Of a DNA stretch of 64,000 nucleotides, positions 1 to 8,216 are shown one piece after another. The notes under the pieces were generated by a model, which was not told the DNA's origin, ran no database searches, and worked only from the letters and a program-made list of their open reading frames with translations. Position 1 is the first letter of the stretch; each line of letters starts with the position of its first letter. The DNA is from Pseudonocardia nematodicida. Its GTDB lineage: Bacteria; Actinomycetota; Actinomycetes; Mycobacteriales; Pseudonocardiaceae. The position numbers and the translations under genes were made by a program. The stretch spans positions 244,928 to 308,927 of the forward strand of contig NZ_JBEDNQ010000011.1 of the NCBI RefSeq assembly GCF_040105385.1. The letters are read 5' to 3'.

Positions 1-1024
1 GCTCGACGACGACCGGGCCGAGGCGCTCGCGAAGTCCAACGCCGAGAACCAGGAGCGGCTGCGCGAGCAGCACGCCGGGCGCGAGGCCAAGCCGCTGCTG
101 CCGTTCGAGGAGTCGCGCGCCAACCACGAGGTTGTCGAGTTCGACGACCTGCCCACGCCGGAGTTCACCGGGGTCCGGGACTGCACGCCGACGATCGCGG
201 AGCTGCGCGAGCTGATCGACTGGCAGTTCCTGTTCCTGGCCTGGGAGCTGAAGGGCAAGTTCCCGCAGATCCTGAACTCGCCGGTGGCCAAGGAGCTCTA
301 CGACGACGCGCAGGCGATGATGGACCAGATCATCGCCGAGGACCGGTTCACCGCTCGCGGTGTGTACGGCTTCTGGCCGGCGCGGGCCGACGGCGAGGAC
401 GTCGTCATCTCGCCGGACTCCGGGGACGTGCGGTTGCCGATGCTGCGCCAGCAGACCCGCAAGCCCGAGGGCCGCGCCAACCGCAGCCTGGTCGACTACG
501 TGGCCCCCGAGGGGGACCACCTGGGTGCGTTCGCGGTGTCCATCCACGGCGCCGAGGACATGGCGAAGGAGTTCGAGGACGCCCTCGACGACTACAAGGC
601 GATCATGGTCAAGGCGCTGGCCGACCGGCTCGCGGAGGCCTTCGCCGAGTACGTCCACCGGCAGGCCCGCCGCGAGTGGTTCGAGCCGGAGGCCGACCAG
701 CCCCTCGAGGAGCTGCTGGCCGAGAAGTTCCGCGGCATCCGCCCGGCGTTCGGCTACCCGGCCTGCCCGGACCACACCCTCAAGCGGCCGCTGTTCGACC
801 TCCTCGGCGCGGAGGAGACCGGGGTCGGGCTCACCGAGTCCTACGCCATGTACCCGGCCGCCGCGGTCAGCGGGATGATGTTCGCCCACCCCGGCTCGCG
901 GTACTTCACCGTGGGACGGGTGGGCTCCGACCAGATCGCCGACTACGCCTCCCGTCTCGGAACCGACGTCGCCGTCGTCGAGAAGTGGCTCCGACCGAAC
1001 CTGGGGTACACACCCAATGCCTGA
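1..1024 (+). CDS. metH: Methionine synthase MetH, C-terminal part (5' end outside window)
   Basis: Cobalamin-dependent methionine synthase transfers a methyl group from methyltetrahydrofolate to homocysteine. The reading frame is open from base 2, so only the C-terminal ~340 residues are seen. They match the AdoMet-binding reactivation domain: the conserved stretch RPAFGYPACPDHTLK at bases 751-795, followed by a segment ending in SYAMYPAAAVSGMMF, is its signature. The in-frame GTG at 284 is an internal valine, not a start. The last codons overlap the next gene by 8 bp, so the HAD gene is probably translationally coupled. In M. tuberculosis metH also lies close to hisE/hisG, which supports the call. 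The domain assignment is close to certain; the rest of the enzyme cannot be judged from this window. Confidence 0.95.
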   Translation, partial: LDDDRAEALAKSNAENQERLREQHAGREAKPLLPFEESRANHEVVEFDDLPTPEFTGVRDCTPTIAELRELIDWQFLFLAWELKGKFPQILNSPVAKELYDDAQAMMDQIIAEDRFTARGVYGFWPARADGEDVVISPDSGDVRLPMLRQQTRKPEGRANRSLVDYVAPEGDHLGAFAVSIHGAEDMAKEFEDALDDYKAIMVKALADRLAEAFAEYVHRQARREWFEPEADQPLEELLAEKFRGIRPAFGYPACPDHTLKRPLFDLLGAEETGVGLTESYAMYPAAAVSGMMFAHPGSRYFTVGRVGSDQIADYASRLGTDVAVVEKWLRPNLGYTPNA

Positions 1025-1724
1025 GACCGCGCGTGCGAACAGGCCGGCCGCCGTCCTGCTCGACATGGACGGCACGCTGATCGACTCCGAGAAGGTGTGG
1101 GAGGTCGTGCTCAACGACCTCATGAAGCACCTGGGCGCACCACCGCTGTCCGCCGAGGCCCGCAAGGAGACAGTCGGCGGGTCGCTGACCTCCAGCCTGC
1201 GGATCTGTTTCCGGGAGTCCGGGCGGGACCCGGAGACGGTTCCGGAGGCCGACTACCGCGAGATGGGGGAGTGGCTCTACGACCGCGCCGGGGAGCTGTT
1301 CGCCCAGGGCGTGCCGTGGCGCCCGGGTGCCCGCGAGCTGCTCGGGCTGCTGCGCGACGAGCGGATCCCGGCCGCACTGGTCACGAACACCATCCGGGTG
1401 CTGGTCGAGAAGGTCCTGGACACGATGGGCCGGGAGCACTTCGCGGCCGTCGTGCCGGGCGACGAGGTCACCGACCCGAAGCCGGGACCGGAGCCGTACC
1501 GGCGTGGGGCGGAGCTGCTCGGGGTGGCCCCGGCGGACTGCGTGGCGGTCGAGGACTCGCCGACCGGCGCGCTGTCGGCGGAGCGGGCCGGCTGCGCGGT
1601 GCTCGTCGTGCCGTGCGAGCTGCCGGTGGCGGCCGGGCCGCGGCGGGTCCACCGGGAGACCCTGTCCGGCATGACGACCGCCGAGCTCGGCGAGATCATG
1701 GATCGGGTGCGCGGCCGCCCGTGA
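1017..1724 (+). CDS. HAD-superfamily phosphatase (beta-phosphoglucomutase/phosphoglycolate phosphatase-like)
   Basis: A 235-residue haloacid-dehalogenase-fold hydrolase. Motif I is LLDMDGTL with the catalytic pair Asp16 and Asp18; motif II is LVTNT near residue 122; a conserved Lys in DPKPGPEP follows, and the acidic motif EDSPTGALSAE comes near residue 180. The helical insert between motifs I and II fits a C1-cap HAD phosphatase acting on a small phosphorylated metabolite. The start ATG lies inside the last codons of metH (8-bp overlap), so the two are co-transcribed. The substrate cannot be read from the sequence; phosphoglycolate or a sugar phosphate is the usual guess for this subgroup. 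Transcription probably runs on toward hisE after a 153-bp gap. Confidence 0.85.
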   Translation: MPETARANRPAAVLLDMDGTLIDSEKVWEVVLNDLMKHLGAPPLSAEARKETVGGSLTSSLRICFRESGRDPETVPEADYREMGEWLYDRAGELFAQGVPWRPGARELLGLLRDERIPAALVTNTIRVLVEKVLDTMGREHFAAVVPGDEVTDPKPGPEPYRRGAELLGVAPADCVAVEDSPTGALSAERAGCAVLVVPCELPVAAGPRRVHRETLSGMTTAELGEIMDRVRGRP

Positions 1725-1877
1725 GTGGATCTCTGGCCGCGACGAACGGCTGATCGGGGCCGGGCCGGTCACGCCGGGTGAACCATCCGGCGCGGTCGGT
1801 CGCCCGTACGGCTCCGTGCACCGGGTACCCGCTGGTACGTCCGGGGCGGCGGTTCACACTGGTGGCGAAAGGGGTCG

Positions 1878-2147
1878 ATGCACGTGAAGACTTTCGACGG
1901 GCTGTTCGCCGAACTGCAGGCCAAGGCCAAGGACCGTCCCGCCGGTTCGGGGACCGTCGCCGCACTGGACGCCGGGGTGCACACCCAGGGCAAGAAGGTG
2001 CTGGAGGAGGCGGGCGAGGTGTGGCTCGCCGCCGAGTACCAGGGCGACGACGAACTCGCCGAGGAGATCTCACAGCTGCTCTACCGGCTGCAGGTGATCA
2101 TGATCCAGCGCGGGCTCACGCTCGAAGACGTGTACAAGCACCTCTAG
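1878..2147 (+). CDS. hisE: Phosphoribosyl-ATP pyrophosphatase HisE
   Basis: Second enzyme of histidine biosynthesis, hydrolysing phosphoribosyl-ATP to phosphoribosyl-AMP and pyrophosphate. The 89-residue all-alpha protein has the family core KKVLEEAGEVWLAAE, whose glutamates bind Mg2+, and the C-terminal pattern EEISQLLYRLQVIM, as in mycobacterial HisE. The start at MHVKTF fits the usual N terminus, although the GTG two codons later is also possible. hisG follows 48 bp downstream, giving the hisE-hisG pair typical of actinomycetes, where the two genes sit apart from the main his operon. Substrate and role are confidently assigned from family and context. Confidence 0.95.
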   Translation: MHVKTFDGLFAELQAKAKDRPAGSGTVAALDAGVHTQGKKVLEEAGEVWLAAEYQGDDELAEEISQLLYRLQVIMIQRGLTLEDVYKHL

Positions 2148-2195
2148 TTACGACCTCAGCACATCAGCACCACCGAGAACCATCAGGAGAGCGTC

Positions 2196-3089
2196 ATGCT
2201 CCGCGTGGCACTGCCGAACAAGGGCACCCTGGCCGAGCCCGCCGCGACGATGATGCGCGAGGCCGGATACCGGCAGCGGTCGGACTCGCGCGACCTCAGC
2301 GTGGTCGACGAGGAGAACGAGATCGAGTTCTTCTACCTGCGGCCCAAGGACATCGCGACCTACGTCGGCAAGGGCGACCTGCACCTCGGCGTGACCGGCT
2401 TCGACCTGATGGAGGAGTCCGGCAGCCAGGTCCAGGAGATCCTGGCGCTGGGTTTCGGCAAGTCCCGCTTCCACTTCGCCGCCCCGGCCGACTCCGACTG
2501 GAAGCTCGAGGACCTGGACGGGCGCAAGATCGCCACGTCCTACCCGCGGCTGGTGCGCTCGCACCTGTCCGGCAAGCGGATCGGCGCCGAGATCGTGAAG
2601 CTCGACGGGGCCGTCGAGATCTCGGTCCAGCTCGGCCTCGCCGACGCGATCGCCGACGTCGTGTCCTCGGGCCGGACCCTGCGCCAGCACGGCCTGAAGG
2701 TCATCGGCGATCCGCTGGCCACGTCGCAGGCCACGCTGATCGAGCGGGAGAAGCGCCCGGACCGGGCCGAGGACGAGCACACCACCGCGCTGAAGCGGAT
2801 CTTCGCCGAGCGGCTCAAGGGTGTGGTCCTGGCCCGTGAGTACCTGATGATGGACTTCGACTGCCCCGAGAGCCTGCTGTCCGAGGTCGAGAAGGTCGCG
2901 CCCGGCCTGCAGGCGCCCACCGTCTCGCCGCTGCGCAAGGCCGGCTGGGTCGCCGTCCGGACCATGGTGCCGTCGAAGGACACGAACCGGGTCATGGACA
3001 AGCTGGCCACCATCGGGGCGACCGCCATCCTGACCTCCGAGATCCGTTCCTGCCGGGCGATGAGCTCGGACCGGGCCCCGGAGGTCTGA
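2196..3089 (+). CDS. hisG: ATP phosphoribosyltransferase HisG (long form)
   Basis: Catalyses the committed, feedback-inhibited step of histidine synthesis, joining ATP and PRPP. The protein has 297 residues, the length of the long (HisZ-independent) form: two periplasmic-binding-protein-like catalytic lobes over about residues 1-210 (start LRVALPNKG, then GDLHLGVTGFDL) and a C-terminal ACT-like regulatory domain over about residues 215-290 (MVPSKDTNRVMDKLATIGA) where histidine binds. It follows hisE closely. The gene ends 9 bp before the convergent thioesterase gene, and I see no strong hairpin in that gap. Start ATG is clear. Regulation by histidine is inferred from the presence of the C-terminal domain. 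Confidence 0.96.
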   Translation: MLRVALPNKGTLAEPAATMMREAGYRQRSDSRDLSVVDEENEIEFFYLRPKDIATYVGKGDLHLGVTGFDLMEESGSQVQEILALGFGKSRFHFAAPADSDWKLEDLDGRKIATSYPRLVRSHLSGKRIGAEIVKLDGAVEISVQLGLADAIADVVSSGRTLRQHGLKVIGDPLATSQATLIEREKRPDRAEDEHTTALKRIFAERLKGVVLAREYLMMDFDCPESLLSEVEKVAPGLQAPTVSPLRKAGWVAVRTMVPSKDTNRVMDKLATIGATAILTSEIRSCRAMSSDRAPEV

Positions 3090-3098
3090 GCGGGGTCG

Positions 3099-3956
3099 CT
3101 AGCCGCGTGGCCGGACGGTGAGCGCCTGGGCGCCGCGCCCGGTGTGCCCGGCGGTGTCGAACAGCGCGGCCGAGCAGGTGCCGAGCCCGTCCGGACCGAT
3201 CGTGGTGGCGGCGTCGACCCCGATCCAGTCGCCGGCGGGGGCGCGGTGCAGGTGCACCGTCAGGTCGGTGTTGACGAACAGCCACCGGCGCACGTCCAGC
3301 GGTGCGGCGAGCCCGTTCGCGCAGTCCGCGGCGACCATGAGCCGCTGCACCGACGTCGGCTCCTCGCCCTCGACCAGCGGCACCCGCATCCGGATCCAGC
3401 CGCGCCCCGGACCGGGGTCGTCCAGCGCGCCGCCGTCCAGCCAGACCCACTCGATGGCGTCGAGGAACCCCGGCAGCCAGCCGTCGGGAAGGCCCGGCTG
3501 CGCGACGCCGGTCTCCGGGCCGGGCAGCGCCGGCACGGCACCGGTGGCCGCGTCCGCGGTGTCGCCCGCGGCCAGCCGCCACCCGCGGGCGCGCAGCACG
3601 TCGCGTCCGGCGGCCTGCATCGTCGCCTCCAGCAGCTCGATGCTGCGCCCCGGCCGTTCCACCCGAGCGGTCACCGTGACCGGCCCGGCGGGCACCATCC
3701 CGAGCACCTCGACGGTGGCGCGGGCGAGCCGCCACCCGTCCTGCGCCCCGCCCGGGCGGGACTCCGGCAGCCGCTCCATGGCGCGGACCAGCAGAGCCGA
3801 CGGGGGCCCCATGTGCTGGGCCTCGGCGTACCACGGCCCGGTGGTGGAGAGGGTGGCCTCGAAGTCGGCGGTGCCGGCGCCGTCCGGGCCGGTGCGCTCG
3901 CCGCGCGGGAGATAGAACGGCGTGGGCGGGATGGGATCGTGCACGGCGGCGATCAT
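3099..3956 (-). CDS. Thioesterase-family (hotdog) protein
   Basis: A 285-residue protein that looks like the double-hotdog acyl-CoA thioesterase-like family of actinobacteria (TesB/4HBT_3 type). It begins DPIPPTPFYLPRG, has an N-terminal lobe with PPSALLVRAMER and a repeat-like C-terminal lobe beginning near residue 165 (IEWVWLDGG), with LMVAADCANG and VNTDLTVHLHR in the positions expected of the second hotdog helix and strand. Probable role: hydrolysis of an acyl-CoA; the substrate is unknown. It converges on hisG with a 9-bp gap. An in-frame GTG at 3944 is an alternative start. No membrane segment or signal is visible. Confidence 0.75.
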   Translation of the reverse strand: MIAAVHDPIPPTPFYLPRGERTGPDGAGTADFEATLSTTGPWYAEAQHMGPPSALLVRAMERLPESRPGGAQDGWRLARATVEVLGMVPAGPVTVTARVERPGRSIELLEATMQAAGRDVLRARGWRLAAGDTADAATGAVPALPGPETGVAQPGLPDGWLPGFLDAIEWVWLDGGALDDPGPGRGWIRMRVPLVEGEEPTSVQRLMVAADCANGLAAPLDVRRWLFVNTDLTVHLHRAPAGDWIGVDAATTIGPDGLGTCSAALFDTAGHTGRGAQALTVRPRG

Positions 3957-4068
3957 GCCCGTCGGGCGGCGGTCGTGCCGGTCCGGTGGTGGTCGTCCCG
4001 GCGCGGTGCTCGCCGGTCCCCGGGAGGGGTCGGGTGTGGCCCGGGGGTCCGGCCCGGCCGTCCGCGGG

Positions 4069-5013
4069 TCACGGGGTCGCCGGAGTCCCGGGCCACCCCG
4101 GGTACGGCGGCGGCACGCCCCCCCACGCCGGGCACCGGGCCCGGTGGTCGCAGGCCTTGCAGGCGCGCCCGGGGTTGGGCTGGAAGTCGCCGTCCGGCGC
4201 GGCCCGGCGGATCGCCGTCCACACCGCGTCGAGCAGCCGGGCGAAGCGGTGCAGCTCCGGCTCGTCGGGGCGGTAGGTCAGCGCCGTCCCGTCGGACAGG
4301 TACAGCAGCCGCAGCTCGTCCGGGACCCGGCCGCGGGTCAGCAGCACGGCCAGCGCGTAGAACTTCAGCTGGAACAGGGCTGATCCCTCGAAGCCCTCGC
4401 CGGGGGTGGACCCGGTCTTGTAGTCGACGACGCTCAGGGTGCCGCCGGAGCCCTCGTCGAGCCGGTCCACGATGCCGCGCAACGGGACCGGGCCACCGGG
4501 GGCGGCGAGCTCGACCTCGATCCGGGTCTCGACCTCCGCGGCCGGCACCGCGGCCGGGTCCTCCAGGGTGAAGTAGGTGTCCAGCAGCGCCGACGCCGAG
4601 TCCAGCCAGACCGCGAGCTCCCGGTCGTCCGGGCCCTCGAACAACGTCAGCGCCTCCGGCCAGGCCGTCGCGAGCTCGTCCCAGCACGGCCCGAGCAGCG
4701 CCCGGGCGGCCGCCGGCGTGCGGTCGGGCGGGTCCGCGGCGAACAGCCGCTCCAGCACCGCGTGCACGAGCGTCCCGCGCACCTGGGCCCGCGAGGGCGG
4801 CTCGGGCAGCCGGTCCACCGCCCGGAACCGGTAGAGCAGTGGGCAGCGCCGGAAGTCCGACGCCCGGGACGGCGACAACGCCGGCGGCCGCGGCCGCTCG
4901 TCGGGTTCCGTCGACGGGGGACCGGCGTCGACGGCACGGGGCGGGCTCCCGATCGTCCCCGCCCCACCCGCGGGCGGGCCGGAGGCGGCGAGATCGAGCG
5001 GCGACGAGGCCAT
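4069..5013 (-). CDS. RecB-family exonuclease with predicted Fe-S cluster (PD-(D/E)XK)
   Basis: A 314-residue nuclease of the Cas4/AddB C-terminal type. The family start SPSRASDFRRCPLLYRF holds the first cluster cysteine (Cys57). The core has GTLVHAVLERLF, GIVDRLDE and LSVVDYKTG, giving the Asp and Asp-x-Lys active-site residues. Three further cysteines, Cys285, Cys288 and Cys294 (CKACDHRARC), complete a four-cysteine [4Fe-4S] arrangement. The first 40 residues are Pro/Ala-rich and probably disordered. A homologue next to trmI and mpa is also present in M. tuberculosis, so this neighbourhood is conserved. It likely handles DNA ends in repair; the exact partner is unknown. It is divergent from trmI. 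Confidence 0.85.
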   Translation of the reverse strand: MASSPLDLAASGPPAGGAGTIGSPPRAVDAGPPSTEPDERPRPPALSPSRASDFRRCPLLYRFRAVDRLPEPPSRAQVRGTLVHAVLERLFAADPPDRTPAAARALLGPCWDELATAWPEALTLFEGPDDRELAVWLDSASALLDTYFTLEDPAAVPAAEVETRIEVELAAPGGPVPLRGIVDRLDEGSGGTLSVVDYKTGSTPGEGFEGSALFQLKFYALAVLLTRGRVPDELRLLYLSDGTALTYRPDEPELHRFARLLDAVWTAIRRAAPDGDFQPNPGRACKACDHRARCPAWGGVPPPYPGWPGTPATP

Positions 5014-5130
5014 ACGGCGAGACTAGGCGACACCCCCGACAACCCCGTCCGGGTGCGCGGATCCCCGTACGCGATCCGGTTCGGCGATCACCGGGGCGGC
5101 CCCGATGCGGGGGGCTCCGCGGTTCGTGGC

Positions 5131-5147
5131 TAGCGTCGACGCCCGTG
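5131..5147 (+). promoter_or_regulatory. -10 element and leaderless start for trmI
   Basis: The hexamer TAGCGT (5131-5136) lies 8 bases before the GTG at 5145 with no ribosome-binding site between them, the usual look of leaderless transcription in actinomycetes. It decides the start of trmI against the much longer upstream open frame. Confidence 0.5.
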
Positions 5148-6098
5148 CACGACCCGCTGCCGGCCTCCGGCCCCGCTCACGACACCACGTCCGGCCGGGA
5201 CACCGTCCCCGTCCAGGACCTCGTCCCCGGCGAGGTGACCGCTGCCGGCGAGGAGACCGCCGCCTGGGTGCCGCCTCGGCGCGGCGGGCCGCTGCGGGTG
5301 GGGGACCGGGTCCAGCTGACCGACCCGAAGGGCCGTCACTACACCCTGGTCCTGGAGGAGGGCGGGTACTACCACACCCACCGCGGCCAGATCTCCCACG
5401 ACGACCTCATCGGCGCCGCCGAGGGCTGCCTGGTGCACAGCGCCGCGAACACCCCGTACCTCGCGCTGCGGCCGCGGCTGGCCGACTACGTGCTGTCCAT
5501 GCCCCGTGGCGCGCAGGTCATCTACCCCAAGGACGCCGCACAGATCCTCATGTGGGGCGACGTGTTCCCCGGCGCGCGGGTCCTGGAGGCCGGTGCCGGT
5601 TCCGGGGCGCTGACCTGCTCGCTGCTCCAGGCCGTCGGCCCGACCGGGCGGGTGATCTCCTACGAGGTCCGCGACGACCACGCGCCGCACGCGGTCACCA
5701 ACGTCGAGAAGTTCTTCGGGCACCGCCCGCCGCACTGGGACCTGACCGTCGGCGACGTGAAGGACCACCGCGGCGAGGTCGACCGGGTGGTGCTGGACAT
5801 GCTCTCGCCGTGGGACGTGCTCGAGACCGTGCGGGACGCCCTGGTGCCGGGCGGGATCCTGGTCGGCTACGTCGCGACCACCACCCAGCTGTCGGTGCTC
5901 ACCGAGAAGCTGCGCGAGATGCAGTGCTGGACCGAGCCGGAGGCGTGGGAGGCGATGGTCCGGCCCTGGCACGTGGTGGGTCTGGCGGTCCGTCCGGAGC
6001 ACCGGATGATCGCCCATACGGCCTTCCTGCTGACCGCCCGTCGGCTGGCCGACGGGGTCACGCCACCCCGCCAGCAGCGCCGTCCGACGGGCCGCTGA
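5145..6098 (+). CDS. trmI: tRNA (adenine-58-N1)-methyltransferase TrmI
   Basis: Methylates A58 in the T-loop of tRNAs using S-adenosylmethionine. With the GTG start at 5145 it is 317 residues. The N-terminal small domain (about residues 45-110) has the TrmI hallmarks GDRVQLTDPKGR and HTHRGQISHDDLIG; the Rossmann methyltransferase domain follows with the SAM loop LEAGAGSGALT (residues ~147-157) and the acidic motif DRVVLDMLSPW. The open frame continues upstream without a stop, but that part is low-complexity and lies behind the TAGCGT box, so I place the start at 5145. In M. tuberculosis the orthologue is likewise just upstream of mpa. The last ~20 residues are a basic Gln/Arg tail. Confidence 0.92.
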   Translation: MHDPLPASGPAHDTTSGRDTVPVQDLVPGEVTAAGEETAAWVPPRRGGPLRVGDRVQLTDPKGRHYTLVLEEGGYYHTHRGQISHDDLIGAAEGCLVHSAANTPYLALRPRLADYVLSMPRGAQVIYPKDAAQILMWGDVFPGARVLEAGAGSGALTCSLLQAVGPTGRVISYEVRDDHAPHAVTNVEKFFGHRPPHWDLTVGDVKDHRGEVDRVVLDMLSPWDVLETVRDALVPGGILVGYVATTTQLSVLTEKLREMQCWTEPEAWEAMVRPWHVVGLAVRPEHRMIAHTAFLLTARRLADGVTPPRQQRRPTGR

Positions 6099-6312
6099 CC
6101 CGCCGTCCGCTGCGGCGCCCGGCCCGCGACGCGCCCGGTGTGGAACAAGAACTTTACGAAGGACCCTCCGTGTGGACGTGGCGGTGACGAGCAGGAGGCC
6201 GCAGAGTGACTCACGGTGCCCGACCGGCTGAGGCCCGGATCACCGGTTGGACGCACCGCCGCGGTATCCCACCTGGGTACCCTGGTCGGACGGAACACGG
6301 AGGGAGGCTGCC
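6099..6312 (+). promoter_or_regulatory. Intergenic region with mpa promoter
   Basis: This 214-bp gap holds an unusually A/T-rich patch at about 6140-6160 and, nearer mpa, a TACCCT box (6278-6283) that is a reasonable -10 element, leaving a leader of about 24 bases. The ribosome-binding site GGAGGGAGG (6299-6307) lies 5 bases before the mpa GTG. A 23-codon open frame from GTG 6138 to TGA 6209 covers the A/T-rich patch; there is no evidence that it is translated. Confidence 0.4.
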
Positions 6313-8142
6313 GTGAACCACCCCCACGACGACGGTCCCGGCAGGCGGGACATCCAGTCTGAAGGCAGGCACCGTGACCTCAGCCCAGCTGAGGCCGCCG
6401 AGAACATCCGTCACCTCGAGACCGAGATCGCGACGCTGCGCCAGCGGCTGACCGAGACCCCCCGGCACGCCCGAGTGCTGGAACAACGACTGGCCGAGAC
6501 CACGAGCCGGCTCTCCGCGCTCAACGCCCGCAACGAGAAGCTCACCGAGACCCTCAAGGAGGCTCGGGGGCAGCTGGTCGCACTCCGCGAGGAGGTCGAC
6601 CGGCTCGCCCAGCCGCCGTCCGGATACGGCGTGTTCCTGGGTCGTTACGACGACGACACCGTCGACGTGTTCACCTCCGGGCGCCGGATGCGCGTCCCGG
6701 TGTCCCCGGCCGTCGAGGGCGAGTCGCTGCGCAGCGGCCAGTCCGTGCGGCTGAACGAGGCGCTCACCGTGGTCGAGGCCATGGGCTTCGAGCAGGTCGG
6801 CGATCTCTACTCGCTGCGGGAGGTCATCTCCCGTCCCGGCGACGACGGCTCGGCGGGCCGCGGCCTGGTCGTCGGGCACTCGGACGAGGAGCGGGTGGTC
6901 TGGCTGGCCGCACCGCTGTTCGAGCTGGGCGAGGAGGAGGGCGTCAGCCCTCTCAAGTCCGGTGACTCCCTCATGGTCGACTCGCGGGCGGGCTACGCCT
7001 ACGAGCGGGTCGCCAAGGCCGAGGTCGAGGACCTCGTGCTGGAGGAGGTCCCGGACATCGCCTACGCCGACATCGGTGGGCTGTCCCGGCAGATCGAACA
7101 GATCCAGGACGCGGTGGAGCTGCCGTTCCTCCACCAGGAGCTGTTCACCCAGTACGAGCTGCGCCCGCCGAAGGGCGTGCTGCTCTACGGCCCGCCCGGC
7201 TGCGGGAAGACGCTCATCGCGAAGGCCGTCGCCAACTCGCTGGCCAAGAAGATCGCGAGCCAGCGCGGTGACGACCCGGACGAGGGCCGTGCGTTCTTCC
7301 TCAACATCAAGGGCCCGGAGCTGCTCAACAAGTTCGTCGGCGAGACCGAGCGGCACATCCGGCTGATCTTCCAGCGCGCCCGGGAGAAGGCGAGCGCCGG
7401 CACCCCGGTGATCGTGTTCTTCGACGAGATGGACTCGATCTTCCGGACCCGTGGCTCGGGTGTGTCCTCGGACGTCGAGACGACGATCGTGCCCCAGCTC
7501 CTCGCCGAGATCGACGGCGTCGAGGGCCTGGAGAACGTCATCGTCATCGGTGCCTCGAACCGCGAGGACATGATCGACCCGGCGATCCTGCGCCCGGGGC
7601 GGCTCGACGTGAAGATCAAGATCGAGCGTCCGGACGCCGAGGGCGCGCAGGACATCTTCTCCAAGTACATCACCGAGACACTGCCGATCCACGCCGACGA
7701 CGTCGCCGAGTTCGGCGGCAGCCGCAAGGCGTGTGTCGACGGCATGATCCAGCGGATCGTCGAGCGGATGTACGACGAGTCGGAGGAGAACCGGTTCCTC
7801 GAGGTCACCTACGCCAACGGTGACAAGGAGACCCTCTACTTCAAGGACTTCAACTCCGGCGCGATGATCCAGAACATCGTCGACCGGGCGAAGAAGTCCG
7901 CGATCAAGTCGGTGCTCGAGTCCGGGCAGGCGGGCCTGCGGGTCCAGCACCTGCTGGACGCGATCGTCGACGAGTTCGCGGAGAACGAGGACCTCCCGAA
8001 CACCACCAACCCGGACGACTGGGCCCGGATCTCGGGCAAGAAGGGCGAGCGGATCGTCTACATCCGCACGCTGGTCACCGGCAAGAGCGACACCACCGGC
8101 CGCGCGATCGACACGGCGTCGAACACCGGTCAGTACCTGTAG
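6313..8142 (+). CDS. mpa: Proteasome-associated AAA+ ATPase Mpa (ARC)
   Basis: Hexameric unfoldase that recognises pupylated proteins and feeds them into the 20S proteasome. With the GTG at 6313, preceded by a strong GGAGG site, the product is 609 residues, the same length as M. tuberculosis Mpa. Order: N-terminal coiled coil that binds Pup (about residues 25-95), tandem OB domains (about 95-240), AAA+ module with Walker A GPPGCGKT (293-300), Walker B IVFFDE (Asp371, Glu372) and pore/second-region residues, and the C-terminal tail GQYL, whose penultimate Tyr docks into the proteasome alpha ring. The longer ATG frame from 6247 lacks family support. It is separated from dop-pup-prcBA by ~8.7 kb. 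A 15-bp hairpin follows. Confidence 0.97.
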   Translation: MNHPHDDGPGRRDIQSEGRHRDLSPAEAAENIRHLETEIATLRQRLTETPRHARVLEQRLAETTSRLSALNARNEKLTETLKEARGQLVALREEVDRLAQPPSGYGVFLGRYDDDTVDVFTSGRRMRVPVSPAVEGESLRSGQSVRLNEALTVVEAMGFEQVGDLYSLREVISRPGDDGSAGRGLVVGHSDEERVVWLAAPLFELGEEEGVSPLKSGDSLMVDSRAGYAYERVAKAEVEDLVLEEVPDIAYADIGGLSRQIEQIQDAVELPFLHQELFTQYELRPPKGVLLYGPPGCGKTLIAKAVANSLAKKIASQRGDDPDEGRAFFLNIKGPELLNKFVGETERHIRLIFQRAREKASAGTPVIVFFDEMDSIFRTRGSGVSSDVETTIVPQLLAEIDGVEGLENVIVIGASNREDMIDPAILRPGRLDVKIKIERPDAEGAQDIFSKYITETLPIHADDVAEFGGSRKACVDGMIQRIVERMYDESEENRFLEVTYANGDKETLYFKDFNSGAMIQNIVDRAKKSAIKSVLESGQAGLRVQHLLDAIVDEFAENEDLPNTTNPDDWARISGKKGERIVYIRTLVTGKSDTTGRAIDTASNTGQYL

Positions 8143-8160
8143 ACAGACCGCACCACCCAC

Positions 8161-8197
8161 GACGGGCCCGCCGCTCACCTCGAGCGGCGGGCCCGTC
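8161..8197. terminator. Bidirectional terminator between mpa and permease gene
   Basis: A perfect 15-bp inverted repeat with arms GACGGGCCCGCCGCT (8161-8175) and its complement (8183-8197) around a 7-base loop. It lies between two convergent genes and can act on both strands. There is no clear U-tract, as is common in high-GC actinomycetes. Confidence 0.8.
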
Positions 8198-8216
8198 GTC
8201 GTCGGGAGGGGGAGGG

